Of a stretch of DNA of 64,000 nucleotides, positions 42,615-50,284 are shown in pieces. Origin of the DNA: Oleispira sp036960605 (lineage in GTDB: Bacteria; Pseudomonadota; Gammaproteobacteria; Pseudomonadales; Oceanobacteraceae); NCBI GenBank assembly GCA_036960605.1, contig JBALXI010000006.1, positions 62,001-126,000 of the forward strand, given 5' to 3'. A model generated the notes under the pieces. That model ran no database searches. It saw only the letters and a program-made list of their open reading frames with translations, and had not been told where the DNA came from. Each line of letters opens with the position of its first letter. The stretch's first letter is position 1. The translations under genes were made by a program, and so were the position numbers.

Positions 42615-45520
42615 TTTTGCGAAACTCTCTTCATAATTAACTCTACGTATTCAGTAATTTCTTTAAACTTTCCAGCTCTGTCGAGACTCGAAGGCATGGC
42701 TTTCCATAAAACAGAACTCTCTTTAGGTAAGGTGATCATATCTTCCCAGGTAGGGTTTTTAATTTTTAATTCATACGCGATTTTTAGGCAATTTCTCATC
42801 CTGCCTTGACCTGCATTGTAACCAGCCATATAAAACTTATACTTTTCTTCTAAAGAAATATTAGGGTTATATAATTTGAAGCGTTTATCTATATAGTCGA
42901 TTGTTACCTTTAATACTGCCAATCCTCCAAATATTGACTTTCTGGGGTCGAATCTTTCATCACCTTCCATATCGTAATAATAGTCTCCAGTACTTTTATT
43001 TTTTTTACTGGTTCCAACAGAAGATTCAGCTTCTTTTTTCCATTCGCTAAAGCCAACCTGTGTTAACCCGGCATACCCAGAGTTATTGTGAGCTTTAGGT
43101 TTGAAATCACTTTCTTGCGATATTAATGATTTGAATACTAATAAATCAATATCCGGATACTTCTTACCTGCCTCTAATAAATACTCATTGTACAAGTTCT
43201 GATCGCCCATATTGCGATCAAAGCCTTTTTTCCAATTAGTACCTACATCTACATTTCTGGAAAATGTATTTTTTCCAATTAAAATCCCTAAAGGCATACT
43301 ATTGATTTGTTCAATTAGGCTGAGTCCATTTAGCGAATGCACTATTGATGATTTAGGAAGGTCTGTTGTCGATTTGCTTGCTTCATCCCACCAAGACATT
43401 GCTTTAATCTGTTTCTTTGCCTCTTCTAGGGCTTTGTCATCGGCTAGTAATTCTTTTAGGTGGTTCCACTTACTGTATTGATCGTCATTTTGCCACTCAG
43501 AAGGATGATTCGCTATAACTCGGCCTAGGCGTTCAGCAATAATATCATTCTCAAGTGCTGCTTTCATTTCCTTGGGATTGATTTTGCCATTGTTATTCAG
43601 ATCGATATCTTGAAGTAATTCGGAAAAAAATGAACTGCATTCTTTTATATTAATTCTTGAGTCTGCACCGCCCTGACCTTTTTCTTTATTGATGCGGAAA
43701 CCAGGCCAGTTAAGGGAAGACGTTAACGTCGTATCCTTTGCTTTTATCCAACCTTTGCGGATATCATTACGGTTTTCCCCCATCATGTGATAGATGAAGT
43801 GATAGATGCCGTTCTCATCAAATGGAAGCTCTGCTTTGTACCACCGCTGCCCCTCATCATCGATGCAAACCTCGCAATTAGACCGGTCTATATAGGCATC
43901 ATCACTACTGCCATCTGCTTCAGACTCTTCAAAAGAATACAGTTTATAAAGTTCTGAATATTTTTCGGCGATAATATGACCTTTCAGAGCTTGATCCTTC
44001 CAAGGGCTATAAAGTTCATAGCCTTCAGACTTTATCCAGTAGGTACCTACTTTTTCTGGAGGTAAATCGATTATTACCATTCGATAATCTGTGTTTGAAT
44101 CGTCAGGTAATTTTTTCCCACTTTTGTCGCACAAGTGAATAAGTATTGGGCGGTTATCAGATGTTAAAAAAGGCACCTCTTTTTTATATACATCTAAGTT
44201 TGCTTTGAATCCATCGTACTCTTGCTTGGAGTCATTAGAAAATCTCCCCAGATCAACTCGTTTCGCGACAAATCCTTGCTGAAGAACTGAAATCTTTTTG
44301 AAACCTTCTACTGAGCTATCATTTTCTAATTGAATGAAGCTGAATTTTGAAACAGTAGCGTTATCAGCCTTCTCAACAGGAGCGTGAATTCGTTTATATA
44401 GTTTGGTGTCTTTTTTTACTTCTAGAATAGTATAATCAGATTCTTCAAGACTATCGTGAGGCTCAATAAAGCTAATAATGCTGTCATCACTAAAAATTTC
44501 GAAATGTAAGCAATTCAGCTGATTAAAGTTTTTACCGGGAAATCCTAATAATGATCCAGAAGATATAAGTTGATTAGGGCAAATTATTTTATCTAACAAT
44601 GTTTCATCGATGTCATTTTCATCGAACTTCACATTGTCTTGATAGTATATGTAATTTTCACTAGATTGAGCTTCACCGTCAACCTCAATGATTTTTGCCC
44701 ATTGCGAATTTTGTGGAATTATTTTTACTTTTGTATTTTTTGGAATTACCCTGACAATGTTGGAATTGTCCTTATAATTATTAGCGCTTCGCTGACGAAC
44801 GCCATTCAGTTCAGACAAGCGCTTGTCATCATCTTCTATAGTAATCACGTGGTAACCATTATCTTCTTTTTTAACCTGATTTGTCCCCAAGAATGAATAA
44901 CCTTGATAAGCCTGTCCTTTATGGTCTGTAAATATGACTTTTTGGTAATCAGAATTTCTTTTCTGGTTAAGAAGAAAACGTTCGTCTTTTTTCGTATCAA
45001 TTGGAGAACTGTCTAATTGAATGATAGAGCCTTTGGGGACCGTAATAAGAACTTTTCCTGACTTATTATCTCGAATATTTAACCCTCTGGGCTTATCCTC
45101 ATTTGTTGTGATTATAGCATCGTGAGGTTTCGTGGCTTCTACACGAATAAAATCGGGAATAGCTTGTTTTGAATTTTTTACATAAACAGATGCTGGTTGA
45201 AGGTGCATGTACAGCGAGTAATAGTTAAGCGTACGGTTTTTAACAGTTAAGGAGTGTTGAATTAGAGCAAAAGAATTAGAGTATTGATTCTGTTTGTTGT
45301 GGTCAGTAAAACGCAGCTCGGCCTCGTGGTAATCTTTTGCTAAGCGAAAAGCGATAAGTTTACCATCTGCGATAGCTTGCACTTCACCTTTCATATTGAA
45401 GTGCATACCTCCATGCCAATGGCGATTAGCACCGATTAAATAGTGACCGCTATCTCCTTCAAGGTTGTTCTTGAATAATACTGCAGCAGTTTTGTTTTTT
45501 ATGGGCATCAATACTGACAT
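42611..45520 (-). CDS. Large multi-domain peptidoglycan hydrolase, probable secreted effector
   Basis: 969 residues, no signal peptide or membrane helix. Residues 20-130 and 315-355 together look like a split M23 peptidase (WHGGMHFNMKGEVQAIADGK, NYYSLYMHLQP, then LHFEIFSDD), but the first HxxxD reads HGGMH and HxH reads CLH, so its metal site may be broken. Residues 140-310 hold two SH3b-like inserts (GLNIRDNKSGKVLITVPKGS; VIPKNTKVKIIP). An EF-hand loop DLNNNGKINPKE lies near 636. The last 195 residues are a lytic transglycosylase (SLT) with catalytic Glu near 803 (LISQESDFKP) and AGYNAGQGRM. Coupled to an exported partner, it fits a T6SS-type wall-degrading effector (inference). Confidence 0.78.
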   Translation of the reverse strand: MSVLMPIKNKTAAVLFKNNLEGDSGHYLIGANRHWHGGMHFNMKGEVQAIADGKLIAFRLAKDYHEAELRFTDHNKQNQYSNSFALIQHSLTVKNRTLNYYSLYMHLQPASVYVKNSKQAIPDFIRVEATKPHDAIITTNEDKPRGLNIRDNKSGKVLITVPKGSIIQLDSSPIDTKKDERFLLNQKRNSDYQKVIFTDHKGQAYQGYSFLGTNQVKKEDNGYHVITIEDDDKRLSELNGVRQRSANNYKDNSNIVRVIPKNTKVKIIPQNSQWAKIIEVDGEAQSSENYIYYQDNVKFDENDIDETLLDKIICPNQLISSGSLLGFPGKNFNQLNCLHFEIFSDDSIISFIEPHDSLEESDYTILEVKKDTKLYKRIHAPVEKADNATVSKFSFIQLENDSSVEGFKKISVLQQGFVAKRVDLGRFSNDSKQEYDGFKANLDVYKKEVPFLTSDNRPILIHLCDKSGKKLPDDSNTDYRMVIIDLPPEKVGTYWIKSEGYELYSPWKDQALKGHIIAEKYSELYKLYSFEESEADGSSDDAYIDRSNCEVCIDDEGQRWYKAELPFDENGIYHFIYHMMGENRNDIRKGWIKAKDTTLTSSLNWPGFRINKEKGQGGADSRINIKECSSFFSELLQDIDLNNNGKINPKEMKAALENDIIAERLGRVIANHPSEWQNDDQYSKWNHLKELLADDKALEEAKKQIKAMSWWDEASKSTTDLPKSSIVHSLNGLSLIEQINSMPLGILIGKNTFSRNVDVGTNWKKGFDRNMGDQNLYNEYLLEAGKKYPDIDLLVFKSLISQESDFKPKAHNNSGYAGLTQVGFSEWKKEAESSVGTSKKNKSTGDYYYDMEGDERFDPRKSIFGGLAVLKVTIDYIDKRFKLYNPNISLEEKYKFYMAGYNAGQGRMRNCLKIAYELKIKNPTWEDMITLPKESSVLWKAMPSSLDRAGKFKEITEYVELIMKRVSQK

Positions 45521-45778
45521 CTAAATCCTTTTCTGACGTTAGTGCTAAATAATATACAAGCTATTTAATTCTATCGTAAAGTTTGGATGGCGTCACATGA
45601 TCAAGTTACAAAGGTGGGGTAAAAAGATACTTTTTATATTTGTGCTGTTTTAGTAAGGCTGTAATGTTGGGCGGGTAATATCTTTGGAGGTATCCCGTTA
45701 ATAAAGCAGTTGGGGGTATTTATCTAAGATGATGGATCGCCACATATTTCACTCGTTCCTTGACCTAGGCCACATCAA

Positions 45779-46098
45779 TAATTAAAGTGCAGGCGTTCAA
45801 CAAAATCACGGAAGAACACCAACCCCGCAGGAGCGACTTCGGTTGAATACATCATCATGGCAGAACTAGTACATGCAAAATTTCTAGCGTGGCGCCACCT
45901 CCATCTATTAGAAAGCCCATTCTTTGCCAAAGCCGATGTTGAGAGCGCGTAAATATCCACAAATCTCGTGGCATGGCGCGCAATCGCGGTATCTCAAAAT
46001 TCCAAGCCTGGCTCGATCGCACCAGTATGCCGTTAGGTGAATTAACTTATGAAGTTATGGATAGCTTAAAAAATGGCACCAACTATTATGTGCACCTC
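45779..46098 (+). pseudogene. Frameshifted second copy of the 5' part of the gene at 40152
   Basis: From ATTAAAGTGCA to GGCACCAACTATTATGTGCA the sequence follows the first 315 bases of the gene at 40152 with few changes. An extra C in CAACCCCGCAGG and a lost G in GAGAGCGCGTAAA break the frame. Similarity stops near 46098 and unrelated sequence continues into the next gene. The 250 bases before it, back to the hydrolase start, hold no gene. A recent partial duplication that has started to decay is the best reading. Confidence 0.82.
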
Positions 46099-46133
46099 CA
46101 TAGATTACAGCCAGAGAAACGGCCAGTATTGGG

Positions 46134-47012
46134 ATGGCCAGTGAGGCTATGCTATTGGTAGGGGCCTTTGCAACAACAGAGTTTGGGGCTGCATTTTTAG
46201 GACGCTTTGCTTTATTAGTATTTATATCTGGAATAGCCCCTTTTCTGATGATAGCGGGAGCAGTACTTGTGGTTGTGGGAATAGGGATCGGTGCTTATCA
46301 ATATTACGAAATGAAAAATTACCTTGAGACGCACCCGGTAGGATTTTATTTTTGGCAGGAGTTTGAAGAACTGCAAGATAGCGGTCAAGCATATTACGAT
46401 AAAAAGTATATTAGGTCTGGTAGTCAAGAAGCAAAAGGGTATGAAGAGATTTTAGCATTTCAGAATAATTTTCATGAATATCTAGGGCAAGAACAACCTG
46501 GTTGGGGGCACTTATCATGGCGTGAGGCGGTCCCTTTATTTAATAAGTGGCGAAAGCGCAAGGCAAGTGATGAAAAGTTAATAGAATCGATTGCCCAGAT
46601 GATAGAAGTGCCTCACGAGCATGCAGAAACAAAGCAAACGAGTGTTAATATCATGGTAAAAGCCGAAGATGTGACGCATTTATTGTCCGCTGAAAGCTTT
46701 ATTCGATTTTATAATTATATTGAAAGTATAATTATAAGTGATTCAAAAATCGTGCCTGTCTTTAAATGCAGTAACAAACCCTACCATACCATTATGAGTG
46801 AGCTAGAAAATGGACGGTATGTGCCGCAAGGGGAAACCGATGAGGTTGTTGAGGTATTTAAACAGTTGGAAAGTCGAGGTTGTGCCGAGTTTGATAAAGA
46901 TGATTGGCTGAGTTTTTTACCCAGAAGCACAGAAATCACAAGTCTGTATACACATTGGGATCATCCGCACTTTAGATTACCCGCATCAGAGAAAGGTTTG
47001 ATTACAATTTAG
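46134..47012 (+). CDS. Protein with N-terminal membrane region, likely 3' part of a cargo gene
   Basis: 292 residues from ATG 46134; no ribosome site is clear and the frame is open only 11 codons further. The first 50 residues hold two hydrophobic segments (LLVGAFATTEFGAAFLGRFA and PFLMIAGAVLVVVGIGIGAY), followed by a soluble, charged region with GFYFWQEFEELQDSGQAYYD and HEYLGQEQPGWGHLSWREA. The gene starts exactly where the duplicated 5' fragment of the 40152 gene ends. So it may be the surviving tail of a larger protein whose head was replaced. Membrane helices near the end of a T6SS cargo protein would fit pore formation or anchoring, but no family is recognised. Confidence 0.5.
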   Translation: MASEAMLLVGAFATTEFGAAFLGRFALLVFISGIAPFLMIAGAVLVVVGIGIGAYQYYEMKNYLETHPVGFYFWQEFEELQDSGQAYYDKKYIRSGSQEAKGYEEILAFQNNFHEYLGQEQPGWGHLSWREAVPLFNKWRKRKASDEKLIESIAQMIEVPHEHAETKQTSVNIMVKAEDVTHLLSAESFIRFYNYIESIIISDSKIVPVFKCSNKPYHTIMSELENGRYVPQGETDEVVEVFKQLESRGCAEFDKDDWLSFLPRSTEITSLYTHWDHPHFRLPASEKGLITI

Positions 47013-47036
47013 CGGTGGCGGTGGCGGTGGCGGTGA
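47013..47036 (+). repeat. (GGTGGC) hexanucleotide repeat after a stop codon
   Basis: About four units of GGTGGC begin right after the TAG of the 46134 gene. In that frame they would read Arg-Trp repeats and then stop, so they do not extend the protein. It is a small variable-number repeat candidate. Confidence 0.7.
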
Positions 47037-47091
47037 AGTGAGATGAGGAGTAAGTAAGGCATGAGTTTAATATTTAATAAGGTGTATTAAT

Positions 47092-48402
47092 ATGAGATTT
47101 TTAACCCGTTTATCATTGTTTTTTTTATCATTGATAAGCTTTTCAGTAATAGCAGCGCCAATCAATAAAACCGATTTATCAGTTGTCGAAAAAATGTACA
47201 AGGACATTGGCTTATCGATAGCGGGCATTGATACAACAAGGCGAGTTGACCATATTGATATTGAACTTAAAAAATCGGCGCTAGTTAATGTTTATCCTTA
47301 TGATAAGAATAAACACAAATTACACTTCAAATATTTTTTATTAAATGAAAGCGGTAGAATTGTTTATTTGAAAATCCCAAAGGGTGTTGATGGTAAGAAA
47401 TTAACGAGTTTGTCTGGTGTTGAAAATCTTGAAGCATTAGAAATTTTAAAGATTCGTGATCATGAAATATCAAATTTAAAACCTTTGTCTAAGTTAAAAA
47501 ATATAAGAGGGTTAGATTTATCAAGAAATAATATAAAAAACGCCTCATCTCTTCGATATTTGTCAAGGCTAGAGTTTTTAAACTTAAATTATAACTCATT
47601 AGAAAGTACACGATTTTTTAGTGGACTGAAAAGTTTGAAGAGTTTGGAGTGTAAGCCTTGTAAAATCAGCTCTCTAAAAGGGATGGAGGTGATGCAGTAT
47701 CTACAGTACATTCGCATAAATGCAGAAGAAATAGTGTCTATTGAAGAAATTCGTAGTCTTGAGGGGTTGCGTAATATAACAATGAGTGTAGGAGATGTTA
47801 CTGATTTTTCTCCTCTTGGTGAGAAATTGAAATTGGAGAGGTTACATATCAACGGTGGTGCAGGGAGCTTAAATTTCTTGAGTTCACTGGTTAATCTTGA
47901 AAAACTTTATCTCATAGGTAATAAGTTTAATAGTATTCCAGATCTCTCGAAATTAAAGGAAATTAAAACGATAGAGCTTAGCAGGACGGCGATTAAAAAA
48001 ATAACTGGCTTAGAAAATTTATCAAATCTTAAATACTTAACTTTAAATAATAATAAAAATATAACTAAAATTGAGGGGTTAGATGGTTTGATTAGCCTAA
48101 GAGATCTCAAGCTTAAAGGCTCTGCTATAAAGAAGATGGAAAACCTAAATCTCCCAAGATTAGAAAGCCTAGATCTTTCTAAAACGGAAATTACGAAAAT
48201 GGAAAATATGGGCGAAATGCCAGAACTGTATGATCTTGCGATACATGATACAAAAATTAAGAAGATTGAAGGTTATTTGGATGCGCCTAAGCTAACCGAT
48301 GTGGGGATTGAGTATTCAGGTGAGTTCTATGAAAATAACAAAGAGGCAATAGATTTTTTAGATAAGCGGAAAAAAGACACTTACAGCTTCTTGTTGGATT
48401 AA
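47092..48402 (+). CDS. Secreted leucine-rich-repeat protein
   Basis: 436 residues with a Sec signal (LTRLSLFFLSLISFSVIAA). After an N-terminal region (residues 22-100), at least eleven LRR units of about 20-22 residues follow, such as LKPLSKLKNIRGLDLSRNNI, LEFLNLNYNSLES and LSNLKYLTLNNNKNITK. This is the internalin-like, SDS22-like type that forms a curved binding surface. The C-terminal 40 residues are non-repetitive. It acts in the periplasm or is surface exposed. It lies 80 bases after the 46134 gene on the same strand. A periplasmic antidote or binding partner for the membrane-domain protein is plausible (inference). The next small gene begins 3 bases later. Confidence 0.8.
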   Translation: MRFLTRLSLFFLSLISFSVIAAPINKTDLSVVEKMYKDIGLSIAGIDTTRRVDHIDIELKKSALVNVYPYDKNKHKLHFKYFLLNESGRIVYLKIPKGVDGKKLTSLSGVENLEALEILKIRDHEISNLKPLSKLKNIRGLDLSRNNIKNASSLRYLSRLEFLNLNYNSLESTRFFSGLKSLKSLECKPCKISSLKGMEVMQYLQYIRINAEEIVSIEEIRSLEGLRNITMSVGDVTDFSPLGEKLKLERLHINGGAGSLNFLSSLVNLEKLYLIGNKFNSIPDLSKLKEIKTIELSRTAIKKITGLENLSNLKYLTLNNNKNITKIEGLDGLISLRDLKLKGSAIKKMENLNLPRLESLDLSKTEITKMENMGEMPELYDLAIHDTKIKKIEGYLDAPKLTDVGIEYSGEFYENNKEAIDFLDKRKKDTYSFLLD

Positions 48403-48405
48403 AAC

Positions 48406-48591
48406 ATGAAAAAAGAAACAGCAAATTCAATATTAAAAGTACTCTTGCCTTTAGTCGCTATATTAATTGTTATTCTGTCGTTGATGAAAGAATCTTGGGT
48501 GCAGTTACTTATGCTGCCAATCATATTGCTAGCTTGGTACGACAGCTGTAAGCCAATTAAAAATGATGCAGAAGAAAACAAAGACTCATAA
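48406..48591 (+). CDS. Small membrane protein, 61 aa
   Basis: The start is 3 bases after the stop of the LRR gene. Two hydrophobic segments (residues 10-27 ILKVLLPLVAILIVILSLM and 33-45 LLMLPIILLAWYDS) are joined by a short loop, with a charged tail (KNDAEENKDS). It is predicted to be a two-helix inner-membrane protein. No family is recognised. Tight spacing and the terminator 38 bases later suggest it is the last gene of the LRR operon. Confidence 0.6.
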   Translation: MKKETANSILKVLLPLVAILIVILSLMKESWVQLLMLPIILLAWYDSCKPIKNDAEENKDS

Positions 48592-48628
48592 GTAAGATCC
48601 ATAAATTAGATCCATAAGCTAGAGTCAA

Positions 48629-48669
48629 AAAAAAGCCCGTTCTCAGAAAATCTAAGAACGGGCTTTTTT
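48629..48669. terminator. Bidirectional terminator between the LRR operon and glyA
   Basis: A 15-base stem AAAAAAGCCCGTTCT / AGAACGGGCTTTTTT with an 11-base loop. A T-run on the plus strand and the A-run on the left give a proper U-tract in both directions, serving both convergent units. Confidence 0.9.
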
Positions 48670-48720
48670 GTGCAGTATAAAAACTACTGCTACGTGTCTA
48701 TAAGTAGCTTATAAACAGGC

Positions 48721-49983
48721 TTATTTATAAACAGGCAATGTTGCGCAAAGTGCTACAACTTTCGCTTGAACTTCAGCTTCAACAGCGTCAGAAGTTCCAG
48801 TTTCTAAAGCAGCAAGAATGTCACAGATCCAGTTAGTCAGATCAATACACTCAGCTTCTTTAAAACCACGGCTTGTTACAGCAGGGCTACCGATACGCAG
48901 GCCAGAAGTAACAAAAGGAGAGCGAGGGTCGTTTGGCACAGAGTTCTTGTTCACAGTGATGTTGGCACGGCCTAGGGCTGCATCGGCATCTTTACCTGTG
49001 TATTCCTTATCAATAAGGTCTACTAGGAACAAGTGATCGTCAGTACCGCCAGAAACAACCTTAATGCCACGGCTGATGAAAGTCTCTGCCATTGCTTGAG
49101 CGTTCTTAACAACCTGAGTTTGGTAAGCAACATAATCGTCAGCCATCGCTTCTTTGAAACAAACCGCTTTAGCAGCGATTACGTGCATCAAAGGGCCACC
49201 TTGAGATTCAGGGAATACAGCAAAGTTAAGCTTCTTGTTTAGCGCTTCGTCGTCATTGGCTAAGATCAAGCCGCCACGTGGGCCACGTAGAGTCTTGTGA
49301 GTTGTAGTAGTAACAACATCAGCAATGCCAACAGGAGATGGGTAAACGCCTGCAGCCACTAAGCCTGCAACGTGTGCCATATCAACGAATAAGAAAGCAC
49401 CGACCATGTCCGCGATATCACGGAAACGCTGCCAATCAACAATACGGCTATAAGCAGAGAAACCGGCAACGATCATTTTTGGCTTATGTTCTTTCGCCAA
49501 CGCTTCAACTTGATCGTAATCGATCTCGCCAGTCGTTGTGTTCAAACCATACTGAACGGCGTTATAGATACGGCCAGAGAAGGATACAGAAGCACCGTGA
49601 GTCAAGTGACCACCGTGGGCAAGGCTCATACCTAAAATGGTATCGCCAGGCTTACAAAGCGCCATGTAAACCGCGCCGTTGGCTTGTGAACCAGAGTGTG
49701 GCTGAACGTTAGCGAACTTAGCGCCAAACAATTCTTTAGCACGATCGATAGCAAGTTGCTCGATCACGTCAACGTGTTCACAACCACCGTAGTAACGCTT
49801 ACCAGGGTAACCTTCAGCGTACTTGTTAGTAAGTTGAGAGCCTTGGGCTTCAATTACACGAGGGCTAGTATAGTTTTCAGAAGCGATAAGCTCGATGTGG
49901 TGTTCTTGACGAGCGTCTTCTGCTTTCATTGCTTCCCATAAAACTGGGTCGAAGTCGGCAATATTCATATCACGGCTAAACAT
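48721..49983 (-). CDS. glyA: Serine hydroxymethyltransferase
   Basis: 420 residues, the normal size. It interconverts serine and glycine with tetrahydrofolate and supplies one-carbon units in the cytosol; PLP-dependent homodimer or tetramer. Key features: SENYTS near 35-40, NKYAEGYPGKRYYGGCEH, GSQANGAV, VDMAHVAGL with the cofactor-binding Asp, and the PLP lysine in TTTTHKTLRGPRGG (Lys230). The ATG at 49983 has GGAGATTCCTC-type purines upstream on its strand. It is monocistronic by spacing; its leader region has a small hairpin but no recognised riboswitch. Confidence 0.97.
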   Translation of the reverse strand: MFSRDMNIADFDPVLWEAMKAEDARQEHHIELIASENYTSPRVIEAQGSQLTNKYAEGYPGKRYYGGCEHVDVIEQLAIDRAKELFGAKFANVQPHSGSQANGAVYMALCKPGDTILGMSLAHGGHLTHGASVSFSGRIYNAVQYGLNTTTGEIDYDQVEALAKEHKPKMIVAGFSAYSRIVDWQRFRDIADMVGAFLFVDMAHVAGLVAAGVYPSPVGIADVVTTTTHKTLRGPRGGLILANDDEALNKKLNFAVFPESQGGPLMHVIAAKAVCFKEAMADDYVAYQTQVVKNAQAMAETFISRGIKVVSGGTDDHLFLVDLIDKEYTGKDADAALGRANITVNKNSVPNDPRSPFVTSGLRIGSPAVTSRGFKEAECIDLTNWICDILAALETGTSDAVEAEVQAKVVALCATLPVYK

Positions 49984-50284
49984 ACGGAGATTCCTCGTAT
50001 AAGGGTTCTGATGTAATCATATAAGATGATTTATGGGCGGCATTCTACATTAAAGTTCCAGTACTGACACTTGAAAAGCTGTCATTAACAGCATGACTGT
50101 TCTTCAAGTTGGAGAATCTTTATGAAAAAAGAACTAACCTGATTAAGTGGTTAGGATTTCAATCCAATATTATGGCCTTTTTCTCGCTTCTAACGTTGAG
50201 CCAGTAACAATAAATAACCTTACCTTGTCATAAGTCAGCCTAAGTGCACTGTGAATAAAGGCGCTTAAAGCCTATGCTGAATGG
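49984..50284. other. Gene-free divergent region glyA / cytochrome-like lipoprotein
   Basis: Holds the two divergent promoters. The only structure I see is a nested hairpin at 50070-50108 (CTTGAA...TTCAAG around GCTGT / ACAGC). No conserved riboswitch or RNA gene was recognised. Confidence 0.5.

Noticed and set aside
47013..47036. GGTGGC repeats as a CRISPR fragment
   Set aside because: No spacers; it is a simple hexamer repeat.
40152..48591. Prophage
   Set aside because: No integrase, capsid, tail or terminase genes; the hydrolase lacks a holin neighbour and has an exported partner instead.
48721..49941. Several plus-strand frames within glyA
   Set aside because: Shadows of a highly expressed conserved gene on the other strand.
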